From assembly GCF_041734735.1 (NCBI RefSeq), contig NC_134899.1, positions 128,501-192,500 on the forward strand: 64,000 nt of DNA. The letters run 5' to 3'. This document shows, in pieces, positions 1 to 11,948 of the stretch. Position 1 is the first letter of the stretch. Every line of letters starts with the position of its first letter. The notes under the pieces are model-generated. The model searched no databases and had not been told where the DNA came from. It saw only the letters and a program-made list of their open reading frames with translations. Origin of the DNA: Babylonia areolata. Its lineage: Eukaryota > Mollusca > Gastropoda > Neogastropoda > Buccinidae. The position numbers were made by a program, and so were the translations under genes.

Positions 1-533
1 CCAGTTTTCCGGGAGTGGGTACTGGTTTTCTGGAAGTCGTTATCGGTTATATGGAGGTAGGTACCAGTTTTCTGGGAGTAGGTACTGGTTTTCTGGAAAT
101 CATCGGTTATATGGAGGTAGGTACCAGTTTTCTGGGAGTAGGTACTGGTTTTCTGGAAATCATCGGTTATATGGAGGTAGGTACCAGTTTTCTGGGAGTG
201 GGCACTGGTTTTCTGGAAGTCATCGGTTATATGGAGGTAGGTACCAGTTTTCTGGGAGTGGGTACTGGTTTTCTGGAAGTCGTTATCGGTTATATGGAGG
301 TAGGTACCAGTTTTCTGGGAGTAGGTACTGGTTTTCTGGAAGTCATCGGTTATATGGAGGTAGGTACCAGTTTTCTGGGAGTGGGTACTGGTTTTCTGGA
401 AGTCATCGGTTACATGGAGGTAGGTACCAGTTTTCTGGGAGTGGGCACTGGTTTTCTGGAAGTCATTATCGGTTATATGGAGGTAGGTACCAGTTTTCTG
501 GGAGTGGGCACTGGTTTTCTGGAAGTTTTTTCC
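1..533 (+). repeat. ~60-bp minisatellite, first block (donor-like unit)
   Basis: About nine tandem units of 57-63 bp, each with ccagttttctgggagtaggt followed by a related half unit ggtactggttttctggaagt. Units differ by a few bases, and a gtt insertion in some changes length by 3 bp. The same family returns at about 3108-4250 and, more decayed, at 4940-5480, so the LINE at 905-3095 appears to have landed in one larger array. The core TTCTGGGA followed by GTAGGTACTGG looks like an exon end plus a 5' splice site; see the findings. The open frame through it is a repeat artefact. Confidence 0.9.
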
Positions 534-793
534 GGACTTTCTTGGGTCGACCACCGTTTTATTTTGTGTATAAATTGATTATGTCAATTCAAAATATTTC
601 TTAAAAGAAGGAAAAAAAAATAACAAAATAAAAGTAACCCCCCCCCCCCCCCCAAAAAAAAAAAAAAAAAGAAGAAGAAGAAAGAATACAGTGAACATAA
701 GCAATTACACAATAAACTAAAAACGTGACAATAATCAAAAGCAATACCCTGAATTCCATAACTACGTCATTGGTTTTTTTCCCACTTACATAT

Positions 794-869
<76 letters not shown>

Positions 870-904
870 GATTCATCGGTATTATATAATATATCGACTT
901 CTAA
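534..904. repeat. AT-rich spacer with homopolymers
   Basis: No gene is visible. The stretch holds a 16-base C run at 638-653, an A run with GAA repeats, a TA microsatellite near 790-832 and a T run of more than 30 bases up to about 866. The T run on this strand lies next to the 3' end of the minus-strand LINE and may be its poly-A tail. Confidence 0.7.
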
Positions 905-3095
905 TATTGAATTGCTGTTCAAAAATCAGTTGTAAAATAGACAGTCTTTTGTTGTTTTTGTTTGTTTGTTTGTTGTTGTTGTTGTAGTTGTTGTTGTTGT
1001 TGTTGTTGTAGTTGTTGTTGCTGCTGCTGCTGCTGTTGTTTTTTTGCAATAGTGATACACATTTTACCTATCAAAATAATATGGTTTATTTTTAAAAGAT
1101 CATGTTTGCTATATCTGTCATCTTGAATTCCAAATAAAACGTCTGTGGGATGTAATTTTATACACTTACCAGTACTTCTAAGTATCAAATTTTCTATGTT
1201 TTTCCAAAGTATTTTCACAGTTGAGCATTCACAGAAGAAATGTTCAATAAAATCAATTTTACCAGGACAGTAGTCACAATTTTCTGAGTCTACTACTTTA
1301 GATTTTTGTTTTGTTTTTAGAATAATGTTTGTTGGATATATATCATGACTTATTTTCCACTGCAATTCATGTAAGCGTACTTCTTTTGTTGCTTTCCTTC
1401 TTTTGTTGACTGCTAGAATTTCCACTGCAATTCATGTAAGCGTACTTCTTTTGTTGCTTTCCTTCTTTTGTTGACTGCTAGAATTTCCACTGCAAGATCA
1501 AATGCAAAGGGAGAAAATGGACATCCGTGTCTGATTCCACAGTTGACATCGAAGGGTTCAGATAGCCATCCGCCATAGTTTATGGAACTTTGCGAATTAT
1601 TTGAGAGCACAGATACCCATTTTTGAAAGTCAGATTCAAAGCTTGTAACATGTATGCTTTAGATATGGAATCGAATCCCTTGGTATAATCTAATGCTAAC
1701 AAATACCCTGCTTTACCAGTTTTATTAAGATAATTAATGACATCATCAATACAGCTTATGATTGTATTTATGTTCCTGCCTTTGATATACCCCACCTGAT
1801 CTTTGCTGACTAAGTTATGTTACTACACTACCCAACCTTGGCTAGAAGTTTATAATCTGAATTAGTAAAAGTTATAGGTCTCCAGTTACTCAAGTTCTCC
1901 CTATCTAAATCTTTACTTTTATGTAATAATGATATGATACCCTGTCTTTTGTGAATGACAGTTCTCCTATTCTGAACGACTCATGGAAAGAATCGGTTAG
2001 TAATCTGCCTATTTTCCCCCAAAAAAACTTTAAAAACTCTGTCGTCAGACCGTGACTCCCTGGAGCTGATCCATTTGTTTAGTTTTCTGAGTGCAGTTGT
2101 GGTTTCTTCATACGTTATTAACCCTTCGCATGCTACGGCTTCGTCTTCATTTAACTTTGTAAAATGTTCGTTTTCAATGAAATTATTGATGGCTTCCTGT
2201 ATATTTCTTTCCGTTGTTGTTTGGTTGTATAAGGTTTTGTAGAAGGACAGCTGTTCTTGTAAGATTTTCTTTTGATCTGTAATAATTTCACCCGCCTCAT
2301 TACGCAATCTGGTGATAATTGTATTTTTGCTTCTAGTTTTTTCAAGACTTGTGAAATATTTTGTGTTTTTTTCACCATCTTCAATCCATTTAACTCTAGC
2401 CCTTACCTGTGCTCCTTTAGCTTCATTCATGTACATTAATTTTAAATCGTGTTTCGCTTTCAAATAATCTACCTGAAGATCTTCATTTTGGGGACTGGTT
2501 ATTAACCTTTTTTCCATTTCTTTTAGACGATTCTGTAAAGCCAGTGATTTGTTTCGATTTTTGCAAGCCCATGCTTTTCCGAACTCGATACAGATATTTC
2601 TCACTTCAACTTTGCACAGCTCCCATTTATCTATGCTGCTTTGATCACTATGTTCTAAACTAACAGAATCTAACAAAGCATTCATTTTTGTAACATATAT
2701 TTCATTTTTAAGATAACTATGGTTGAATTTCCAGTAACCAGGACCACGAACAAAGTTTCCCTCACTAATTTCTAGAAGACAGCTTTATGATCAGAGTTTG
2801 GGACAGTAATGTGCTCACAAGAAACACATGAGGGCAACAAGTTGTCAGAAACAAGACAGTAATCCAAACGCCGTGCAATGAGCGGATTATGCCTGCGCCA
2901 CGTGAAGTCCGTGTCAGTGGGGTGGTAAGCTCTCCATGCGTCAGTCAGGCCTGCTGTTGTCAGAAATTGTCTTAAAGAAATAATTTCAGATTGTTATGAG
3001 GGAGACCAGATATTATATCTAGCTCATTATTAAGTATACAGTTGAAATCACCAAGAACTACCAGATTATCGTTCATATATTCAGCTTGTAATCTG
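905..3095 (-). mobile_element. L1/Tx1-like LINE fragment, 5'-truncated and internally deleted
   Basis: Read on the minus strand this is a non-LTR retrotransposon. Near 3090-3000 is endonuclease sequence (VVLGDFN), near 2960-2780 the endonuclease end (TDTDFTWRRHNPLIARRLDY, then SDHKA). At 2685-1981 lies the linker before reverse transcriptase, including RARVKWIEDGEKNTKYF. RT pieces follow: a NWRPITF block near 1880, then ALDYTKGFDSI near 1700 and GIRHGCPFSPFAF near 1530. The catalytic Y-x-D-D block is missing: sequence jumps to a C-terminal zinc-knuckle domain at 1425-945 (CDYC, then H and C). A 65-bp direct duplication at about 1357-1486 marks the deletion point. Several frame breaks make it inactive. 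Clade assignment rests on remembered motifs. Confidence 0.85.
960..1040. repeat. GTT/GCT triplet repeat
   Basis: An imperfect trinucleotide tract, mostly gtt with a gct run near 1018-1034, which reads as polyglutamine in the minus-strand LINE frame. It lies at the 3' end of the LINE and is probably not translated in any host protein. Confidence 0.8.
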
Positions 3096-3107
3096 GGATT
3101 GGGGTCA

Positions 3108-4250
3108 GTTTCTGGGAGGTGTCGGTGTTCTGGAAGTTGTTATCGGTTATATGGGAATTGATTCCAGTTTTCTGGTAGCAGGTACTGGTTTTCTTGGAGC
3201 AGGTACTGGTTTTCTGGAAGTAGTTTGTTGTATGGGAGTAGCTACCAGTTTTCTTGGAGCAGGTACTGGTTTTCTGGTAGTAGTTTGTTGTATGGGAGTA
3301 GCTACCAGTTTTCTTGGAGCAGGTACTGGTTTTCTGGAAGTAGTTATCGGTTGTATGGGATTAGCTACCAGTTTTCTTGGAGCAGGTACTGGTTTTCTGG
3401 TAGTGGTTATCGGTTATATGGGAGTAGCTACCAGTTTTCTTGGAGCAGGTACTGGTTTTCTGGAAGTGGTTATCGGTTGTATGGGAGAAGCTACCAGTTT
3501 TCTTGGAGCAGGTACTGGTTTTCTGGAAGTGGTTATCGGTTATATGGGAGTAGCTACCAGTTTTCTTGGAGCAGGTACTGGTTTTCTGGAAGTAGTTATC
3601 GGTTATATGGGAGTAGCTACCAGTTTTCTTGGAGCAGGTACTGGTTTTCTGGAAGTAGTTATATGTTGTATGGGAGTAGCTACCAGTTTTCTTGGAGCAG
3701 GTACTGGTTTTCTGGTAGTGGTTATCGGTTATATGGGAGTAGCTACCAGTTTTCTGGGAGTAGGTACTGTTTTCTTGGAGTAGGTTCTGTTTATTGTTTG
3801 GTAGGTACTGGTTTTCTGGAAGTTGTTATCTGTTATATGGGAGTTGTTACCAGTTTTCTTGGAGTAGGTACTGTTTTTTGTTTAGTAGGTACGGGTTTTC
3901 TTGAAGTAGTTATCTGTTATATGGGAGTTGTTACCAGTTTTCTTGGAGTAGGTACTCTTTTTTGTTTAGTAGGTACTGATTTTCTGGAAGTTGTTATCTG
4001 TTATATGGGAGTTGTTACCAGTTTTCTTGGAGTAGGTACTGTTTTTTGTTTAGTAGGTACGGGTTTTCTTGAAGTAGTTATCGGTTATGTGGGAGTAGCT
4101 ACCATATTTCTGAGAGTAGCTGCGTTTTCTGGGAGTAGGTACTGGTTTTCTGGAAGTAGTTATCGGTTATCTGGGAGTAGCTATCCAGTTTCTGGGAGTA
4201 GGCACTGGTTTTTTGGGAGTAGGTACTGGTTTTCTGGAAGTAGTAAGAGG
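3108..4250 (+). repeat. ~60-bp minisatellite, second block
   Basis: The family from 1-533 continues here with about 17 units. Early units read gagtagctaccagttttcttggagcaggtactgg in pieces; later units (3780-4080) contain a gttttttgttta insert. Two or more frames stay open for hundreds of codons because units are stop-poor and often a multiple of three in length. The translations are simple repeats such as FLGAGTGF with no known domain. Confidence 0.9.
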
Positions 4251-4726
4251 TAGACTAAAAGAATCTTGGTAAAAGTCGACTGACATGGGATAAAAGAGGC
4301 GACGTATCGAGCCACAGGCTCTTCTTCAGGCAAATTAAAATGAGTGAGTGACAGAAAGATACAGACAGAGATGGAGAGAGTAAAGTTCAGGAAAGGAAAG
4401 TCACAGGAAGGGACACATAAAAAGACCAAGAAGGATGAGTAGAACTGTGTGTGAGTGTGTGAAGGAAAAAAATATGAACTGGAAGACTGCTATAGATGTG
4501 TGAACAAGTAAGTGAAATAAAAAATAAGTGAAAGAAATGTTCAATATAATTATAGTAAAAAATAAAACTAGATAAAAATGAAAATAGAATAAAATAAAAT
4601 AAATTATTAAAAAAAACAAAAAAACAAAACAAACAAACAAAAAACAAACAAAAACAACCACACACACAAAAAGACCGAACAACAAACAAACAAACAAACC
4701 AAAAACAAAAATCCAACCAACAACAT

Positions 4727-4785
<59 letters not shown>

Positions 4786-4939
4786 GCAAAAAAAAAAAAA
4801 CTACAACAAAGCAATGGATATATAAATAGATAAATACAATAAAATAAATGAAAATAAGAAAGTATATAAACAAGAACGGGATGAGGGGTTGAGGAGAGAT
4901 AGAGGAAAAGAGAAAGAGGGCAAGGATCAGAATTTGTTG
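4251..4939. repeat. Gene-free A-rich spacer with CA microsatellite
   Basis: Nothing coding is recognised. Bases 4255-4400 look like an old dispersed repeat (gtcgactgacatggg, then gccacaggctcttcttcagg), unidentified. The rest is rich in A, AAAC and AAAT runs and includes a CA microsatellite at about 4730-4785. Open frames on the minus strand here are translations of simple sequence. Confidence 0.7.
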
Positions 4940-5480
4940 TTGTTTTGCGGACTTCAGTTTTCTGGGAGCAGGCTGTTTTTCGGGAGTAAGTGTTGTTTAT
5001 TTGGGAGTAGGCTATGTTTTTCGGGAGTAAGTGGTGTTTATTTGGGAGCAGGCTATGTTTTTCGGGAGTAAGTGTTGTTTATTTGGGAGCAGTTGTCATT
5101 TTGATGAGTGGGCCCCGGTTTTTTTCTGGGAGCTTGTACAAGTTATTGTGCAGCAGGTGTCAGAATGTTTAGTTATCAGTTTTCTGGCTGTATACGGATT
5201 TTCTGAGAAGAAACACCTGCTTTCTGAGAGTACGTATCAGTTTTATCGGGGTAGGTATCGGTTTTATGGGAAATGGTATAGGTTTAATGCGAGTCGTTAC
5301 CACTGTACTAGGAGTAGGTTTTGGTTTTCTGGCAGTCCGTTTCGATTTTCTGGGAGTTGATTCCGGTTTTCAAGATACCGTTTTTCTGCAAGTAGGTTTT
5401 CAGTTATCAGGGAGCAGGTTCCGGTTTTCAGAGAGTACGTTTTAGCTGTTAGGTGTCGGTTTTATGGAAGTAGGTGCTGG
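4940..5480 (+). repeat. ~60-bp minisatellite, decayed third block
   Basis: Degenerate copies of the intron's main repeat: tttctgggagcagg, tttcgggagtaagt and ttttctggcagtccg recur at irregular spacing. Divergence is much higher than in the first two blocks, as expected at the old edge of an array. No coding function is seen. Confidence 0.75.
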
Positions 5481-5492
5481 TTTTCTGGGAGT

Positions 5493-5494
<2 letters not shown>

Positions 5495-5543
<49 letters not shown>

Positions 5544-5645
5544 TGTGTGTGAGTGTGTGTGCATGTGTGTGTGTGTGTGTGTGTGTGTGCATGTGTGTGT
5601 GTGTGTGTGAGTGTGTGTGCATGTGTGTGTGTGTGTGCATGTGTG

Positions 5646-5679
<34 letters not shown>
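5495..5679 (+). repeat. GT microsatellite abutting the exon A splice acceptor
   Basis: About 180 bp of almost pure GT, interrupted by a few gcat and gagt variants, runs directly into the gtgtgcag acceptor of exon A. In the transcript this is a long UG tract in the place where a pyrimidine tract would normally lie. Confidence 0.95.
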
Positions 5680-5680
<1 letters not shown>

Positions 5681-5813
5681 GCGGAAGGTGCTGGGCCTGA
5701 GTAGCGGGGTGGACGTGCCGGGCACAGTGAAGTGGGACCTGGCGTTGTGCCTGCTGCTGGCCTGGGGGCTGGTCTACTTCTGCATCTGGAAGGGCATCAA
5801 GTCGTCCGGCAAG
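5681..5813 (+). CDS. SLC6A8-like: SLC6A8-like transporter, exon A (end of EL2 and TM4)
   Basis: The exon gives [11 protein letters not shown], then the TM4 block [11 protein letters not shown] and VYFCIWKG, and ends I-K-S-S-G-K. This is the start of the most conserved SLC6 core, just after the glycosylated second extracellular loop. Its first base completes a codon begun in an upstream exon outside the window; the family usually has Glu there, in the string FWE-R. The acceptor is gtgtgcag at the end of a long GT repeat, the donor AAG/gtgacc. The exon ends on a codon border and joins exon B as S-G-K-V-M-Y-F-T-A-T, the expected family sequence. Nothing in it is broken. Confidence 0.94.
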
Positions 5814-5849
5814 GTGACCCCCAAACACACACATCGACGCATTTCACGT

Positions 5850-8800
5850 CATCTTGGTCACTTCATCATTGTCAGGGTCTCTCCACGTCATCATTGTCAC
5901 TTCATCATTGTCAGGATAACTCCACGTCATCATTGTCACTTCATCATTGTTAGGGTCACTTCACGTCATCATTGTCACTTCATCATTGTGCATGGTCACT
6001 TCACGTCATCATTGTCACTTCATCATTGTTAGGGTCACTTCACGTCATCATTGTCACTTCATCATTGTCAGGATCACTCCACGTCATCATTGTCACTTCA
6101 TCATTGTTAGGGTCACTTCACGTCATCATTGTCACTTCATCATTGTGCATGGTCACTTCACGTCATCATTGTCACTTCATCATTGTTAGGGTCACTTCAC
6201 GTCATCATTGTCACTTCATCATTGAGCAGGGTCACTTCACGTCATCATTGTCACTTCATCATTGTTAGGGTCACTTCACCACTGTCACGGTGACTTCACT
6301 TCATCATTGTTATGGTCACTTCACTTTATCATTGTCAGGATCACGTCATCATTGTCAGGGTCAGTTCACTTCATCATTGTCAGGGTCACTTCATCAATGT
6401 CAGGATCACTTCATCATTGTCAGGGTCACTTCATCATTGTCAGTTCACTTCATCATTGTCAGGGTCAGTTCACTTCATCATTGTCAGGGTCACTTCATCA
6501 TTGTCAGTTCACTTCATCATTGTCAGGGTCAGTTCACTTCATCATTGTCAGTTCACTTCATCATTGTCAGGGTCAGTTCACTTCATCATTGTCAGGATCA
6601 CTTCATCATTGTCAGGGTCAGTTCACTTCATCATTGTCAGGGTCAGTTCACTTCATCATTGTCAGTTCACTTCATCATTGTCAGGGTCAGTTCACTTCAT
6701 CATTGTCAGGATCACTTCATCATTGTCAGGATCACTTCATCATTGTCAGTGTCACTTCATCATTGTCAGTTCACTTCATCATTGTCAGGGTCAGTTCACT
6801 TCATCATTGTCAGGATCACTTCATCATTGTCAGGATCACTTCATCATTGTCAGTGTCACTTCATCATTGTCAGTTCACTTCATCATTGTCAGGGTCAGTT
6901 CACTTCATCATTGTCAGGGTCACTTCATCATTGTCAGGGTCAGTTCATCATTGTCAGGGTCAGTTCACTTCGTCATTGTCAGGATCACTTCATCATTGTC
7001 AGGGTCACTTCATCATTGCCAGGGTCACTTCATCATTGTCAGGGTCACTTCGTCATTGTCAGGATCACTTCATCATTGTCAGGGTCATTTCACTTCATCA
7101 TTGTCAGGATCACTTCATCATTGTCAGGGTCACTTCATCATTGTCAGGATCAGTTCATCATTGTCAGGGTCACTTCATCATTGTCAGGGTCATTTCACTT
7201 CATCATTGTCAGTGTCACTTCGTCATTGTCAGGGTCACTTCATCATTGTCAGGGTCACTTCATTATTGTCAGGATCACTTCATCGTTGTCAAGGTCACTG
7301 CACTGCATCATTATGATCGTCTCTTCATTATTATTAGCATCACTTCATCATTGTCAGCATCACTTCATCATTGTCAGCATCACTTCATCATTGTCAGGGT
7401 CAATTCATTTCATCATTGTCAGGGTCATTGACTTCGTCATTGTCAGGGTCACTTCACGTGATCATTGTCAGGGTCACTTCACGTGATCATTGTCAGGGTC
7501 ACTGCACTTCATTGTCAGGGTCACTGCACTTCATCATTGTCTGGGTCACGTCACGTCATCATTGTTACTTCGTCATTGTCAGGGTCACTGCACTTCATCA
7601 TTGTCAGGGTCACTTCACGTCATCATTGTTACTTCATCATTGTCAGGGTCACTGCACTTCATCATTGTCAGGGTCACTTCACGTCATCATTGTTACTTCA
7701 TCATTGTCAGGGTCACTGCACTTCATCATTGTCAGGGTCACGTCACGTCATCATTGTTACTTCATCATTGTCAGGGTCACTGCACTTCATCATTGTCAGG
7801 GTAACTTCACGTCATCATTGTTACTTCATCATTGTCAGGGTCACTTCACGTCATCATTGTTACTTCATCATTGTCAGGGTCACTGCACTTCATCATTGTC
7901 AGGGTCACTTCACGTCATCATTGTTACTTCATCATTGTCAGGGTCACTGCACTTCATCACTGTCAGGGTCACTGCACTTCATCATTGTCAGGGTCACTGC
8001 ACTTCATCATTGTTACTTCATCATTGTCAGGGTCACTGCACTTCATCATTGTCTGGGACACTTCACGTCATCATTGTCACTTCATCATTGTCAGGGTCAC
8101 TTCACTTTATCATTGCCAGGATCACTTCATCATTGTCAGGGTCACTTCACGTGATCATTGTCAGGGTCACTTGACTTCAACAGTGTCAGGATCACTTCAC
8201 TTCATCATTGTCGGGGTCACTTCATCATTGTCAGGGTCAGTTTACTTCATCATTGTCAGGGTCACTTCATCATTGCCAGGGTCACTTGACTTCATCATTC
8301 TCAGGGTCAGTTCACTTCATCATTGTTGGTGTCACATCATCATTGTGACTTCATCACTGTCAGGGTCACTTCATCAATGTCAGAGTCACTTCATCAATGT
8401 CAGAGTCACTTCAACATTGTCAGGGTCAGTTCACTTCATCATTGTCAGGGTCACTTCTCTTCATCATTGTGAGGGTCACTTGATTATTGTCAGGGTCACT
8501 TCATCATTGTCAGGGTCAGCTGACTTCATCATTGTCAGGGTCACTTCATCATTGTCAGGGTCACTTCATCATTGTCAGTGTCACTTCATCATTGTCAGGA
8601 ACACTTCACGTCATCATTGTCATGGTCATTTCATCATTATCAGGGTCACTTCACGTCATCATTGTCAGGGTCACTTCACGTCATCATTGTTAGGGTTTCT
8701 TCATCATTGTCAGGGTCACTTCATCATTGTCATGGTCACTTCATCATTATCAGGGTCACTTCACGTCATCATTGTCAGGGTCACTTCATCTTTGTCAGAG

Positions 8801-10475
8801 TCACTTCATCATTGTCAGGGTCACTTCTTTTCATCATTGTCAGGGTCACTTCATCATTGTCGGCGTCACTTCATCATTGTCAGGGTCACTTCATCATTGT
8901 CGGCGTCACTTCATCATTGTCAGGGTCACTTCATCATTGTCAGGTTTACTTCACGTCAACATTGTCAGGGTCACTTTATGATTCTCAGGATCACTTCATC
9001 ATTTAGTCATTGTCAGGGTCGGTTTATTTATTTCATCATTGCCAGGGCTAGTTCACCATTTCATCATTGTCAAGGTCACTTCATCATTGTCAGGATCACT
9101 TGCCTTCATCATTGTCAGGGTCACTTCATTTTATCATTGTCAGGGTTACTTATCATTCTCAAGGTTACTTCATCATTGACACTATCACTTCACTTCATTA
9201 TTGTCAAGGTCACTTCATTTATTTCATGATTGTCAGGGTCACTTCACGTCATCATTGTCAGTGTCATTTCATCATTGTCAGGGTCACTTCACTTCATCAT
9301 TGACAGGATCACTTCATCATTGACAGGATCACTTCACGTCATCATTGCCAGGGTCACTTCATTTATTTCATTATTGTCAGGGTCACTTGTTCATTGTCAG
9401 GGTTACTTCACGTCATCATTGTCAGGGTTTCTTCATCATTTCGTCATTGTCAGGATCACTTCATCAATATCACGTCATCATTGTCAAGGTCACTTTAATG
9501 TCAGTGCCACTTATCATTGTCAGGATGACTTCGTTATTGTCAGGGTCACTTCGTTATTGTCAGGGTCACTTCAATTCCTCATTGTCATGGTCATTTCACG
9601 TCATTGTCAGGGTCACTTTATTTATTTCATCATTGTAAGGGTCACTTAATCAGTGTCAGCGTCACTTTATTTCATCATTGTCAGGGTCACTTCATCAGTG
9701 TCAGCGTCACTTTATTTCATCATTGTCAGGGTCACTTCATCATTTCATCATTGTCATGATCACTTCATCATTTCATCATTGTCAGGGTCACTTCATCATT
9801 GTCAGGGTCACTTCATCATTGTCAGGGTCACTTCATCATTGTTAGGATCACTTCATCATTTCATCATTGTCAGGATCACTCCATCATTGTTAGGATCACT
9901 TCATCATTTCATCATTGTCAGGTTCACTTCATCATTTCATCATTGTCATGATCACTTCATCATTTCATCATTGTCAGGGTCACTTCATCACTTCATCATT
10001 GTCAGCGTCACTTTATCATTGTCGGGGTCATTTCATCATTGTATGGGTCACTTCATCACTTCATCATAATCAGCATCACTTCATCACTGTCAGAGTCACT
10101 TCATTTCACCATTGTCAGGGTCAGTTGACTTCATCATTGTCAGGGTCACTTCACGTCATCATAGTCAGGGTCATTTCATCGTTGTCAGCGACACTTCATC
10201 ATTGTCAGCATCACTTCATCATTGTCAGGGTCAGTTCACGTCATCATTGTCAGCTACACTTCATCATAGTCAGGGTCACTTCATCATTGTCAGGGTCACT
10301 CCATCTAGGTCAGAGTCACTTCTCTTCATCATTGTCAGGACCGCGTCATCATTGTCAGGTTCACTTCATCATTGTCAGTTCATCATTGTCAAGGTCACTA
10401 CAGGGTCACTTAATCATTGTCATGGTCACATCACTTCATCATTGTTATAGTAACTTCATTGTCAGGGTCACTTCA
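5850..10475 (+). repeat. 4.6-kb CATCATTGTCAGGGTCACTT minisatellite
   Basis: A tandem array of short units built on cttcatcattgtcagggtca, about 20 bp, with longer composite units in subregions: cacgtcatcattgtcacttc pairs at 5870-6260, plain 20-27-bp units at 6300-7440, an alternating gcacttcatcatt / cacgtcatcattgtta form at 7500-8100, and mixed, more diverged units to 10470. All + frames are largely open and give strings such as [11 protein letters not shown]; these are artefacts. Unlike some other arrays here, no clear copy of a neighbouring exon edge was found in it. Confidence 0.95.
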
Positions 10476-10484
10476 TTACTGATG

Positions 10485-11948
10485 ATTTTGTGAAGAAAGT
10501 GTGTCTGAGCGCTTGTCCGAAATCCTGTGAGCTTTACCCTGTCCTGTTTACTTTGTTGGTTGAATGTATTGATGTTCTGCTGCCACAAATGATTCATGTC
10601 ATCAATTCTTCCTTACTGTCTGGTTGTTTCCATGAAAGCTTCAAATCTGCTGTTGTACGTCAACTCATCAAGAAACCATCTTTGGATCATATCTGTATGA
10701 AAAATTATCGACCTGTCTCAAATCTGTCATTTTTATCAAAACTGCGAGTAAAGATCATATTGTCTCAGCTGGAACAAAATAGTTTACTTAATTCTCACCA
10801 GTCAGCCTATAGACGTGGTCATAGTTGCGAAACGGTCCTTCTTAGAATAGTGAATGATTTGCTTTCTGGATTTGATGAGGATAAGATATCTGTTCTCGCT
10901 CTCTTAGACTTGTCAGCAGCTTTTGACACTATCGACCATTCTATCCTCTTGAACAGACTTAAAATTTCCTTTGGTATTCGTGACACTGCACTAGCATGGA
11001 TCACGTCTTACCTGTCAGATCGTACACAGAAAGTGTGTGTAAATGGTAGATACTCTAGACGATCTGCCTTAAAATAATATGATGTCCCACAGGGGTCCGT
11101 CCTAGGTCCTGTTCTTTTCGTGTTGTATGCGGCTTCTGTGTAGGATGTCATCAGTCATCATGCGATGTTGATTGAGAGCTTTGCTGATGACACACCTTTA
11201 TCAGTCAGTTTCCATAGCTGAATTTGATACACTGGTGACTCAAACACAGGAGTGCATTGCTGGCCTAAAGGACTGGATGACTCTCAATAAGCCGCAACTA
11301 AATGATGATAAGACTGAATTTATGATAGCCTGTCCAAAGAAGTTTCGTCAACATCCTTCCTTTCCTGACTCTGTTCTGATCAATAGCACACCTGTTTCAC
11401 TTTCTCCTTCTGCTCGCAGTCTTGGTGTAATCCTAGACCAGTCTCTTTCCTTCCAACAGCACATTTCCAATATCTGTAAAGTTGCCTACGTGGAACTGCA
11501 TAGAATCAGTTCTGTCCGCCACTATCTCACAAACCGATGCAACCAAGACACTTGTATGCACTCTGGTTCACTCAAGATTGGATTACTGCAACTCTCTTTT
11601 GGCCGGCCTTCCCAAATACCTGTTAGACAGACTCCAACGAATTCAGAATAACGCTGACTCATTTGCAGAGCTTCTAAATTTGACCATGTTTCTCCTTTCC
11701 TTCAGTCTCTCCACTGGTTGCCTGTTTCTGATCGAATAGACTATAAGCTATCCACTCTGACCCTTTCTGAAGTCAACGGATCTGGCCCCAAGTATCTTTC
11801 TGAACTCCTCCATATCTATAGTCAGTCTCGCCAGCTCCGTTCTTCCTCTGATACTCGACTTCTCAGTATACCTGACGTCAGAAATAAGACCTATGGACAC
11901 AGATCGTTTTCTTTTAATCGCCAAAGACGTGTAATAATAATAATAATA
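10485..11948 (+). mobile_element. CR1-like LINE, 5'-truncated reverse transcriptase
   Basis: Starts abruptly after the minisatellite, in the RT domain: NYRPVSNLSFLSKL, QSAYRRGHSCETVLL, LLDLSAAFDTIDHS and, after a frame break, the GVPQGSVLGP-type block and SFADDT near 11180. It continues with LNKPQLNDDKTEFMI, SLGVILDQSLSFQQHIS, then HSRLDYCNSLLAGLP and IQNNA near 11600, and GHRSFSFN near 11900. Several frameshifts and stops make it dead. It ends near 11930 in an AAT run where the next LINE begins, so the 3' end is lost. A relative lies at 45690-49210. Confidence 0.88.

Noticed and set aside
5850-10475. Regular short repeats as a possible CRISPR array
   Set aside because: There are no unique spacers of constant length, units are contiguous and variable, and the DNA is clearly animal.
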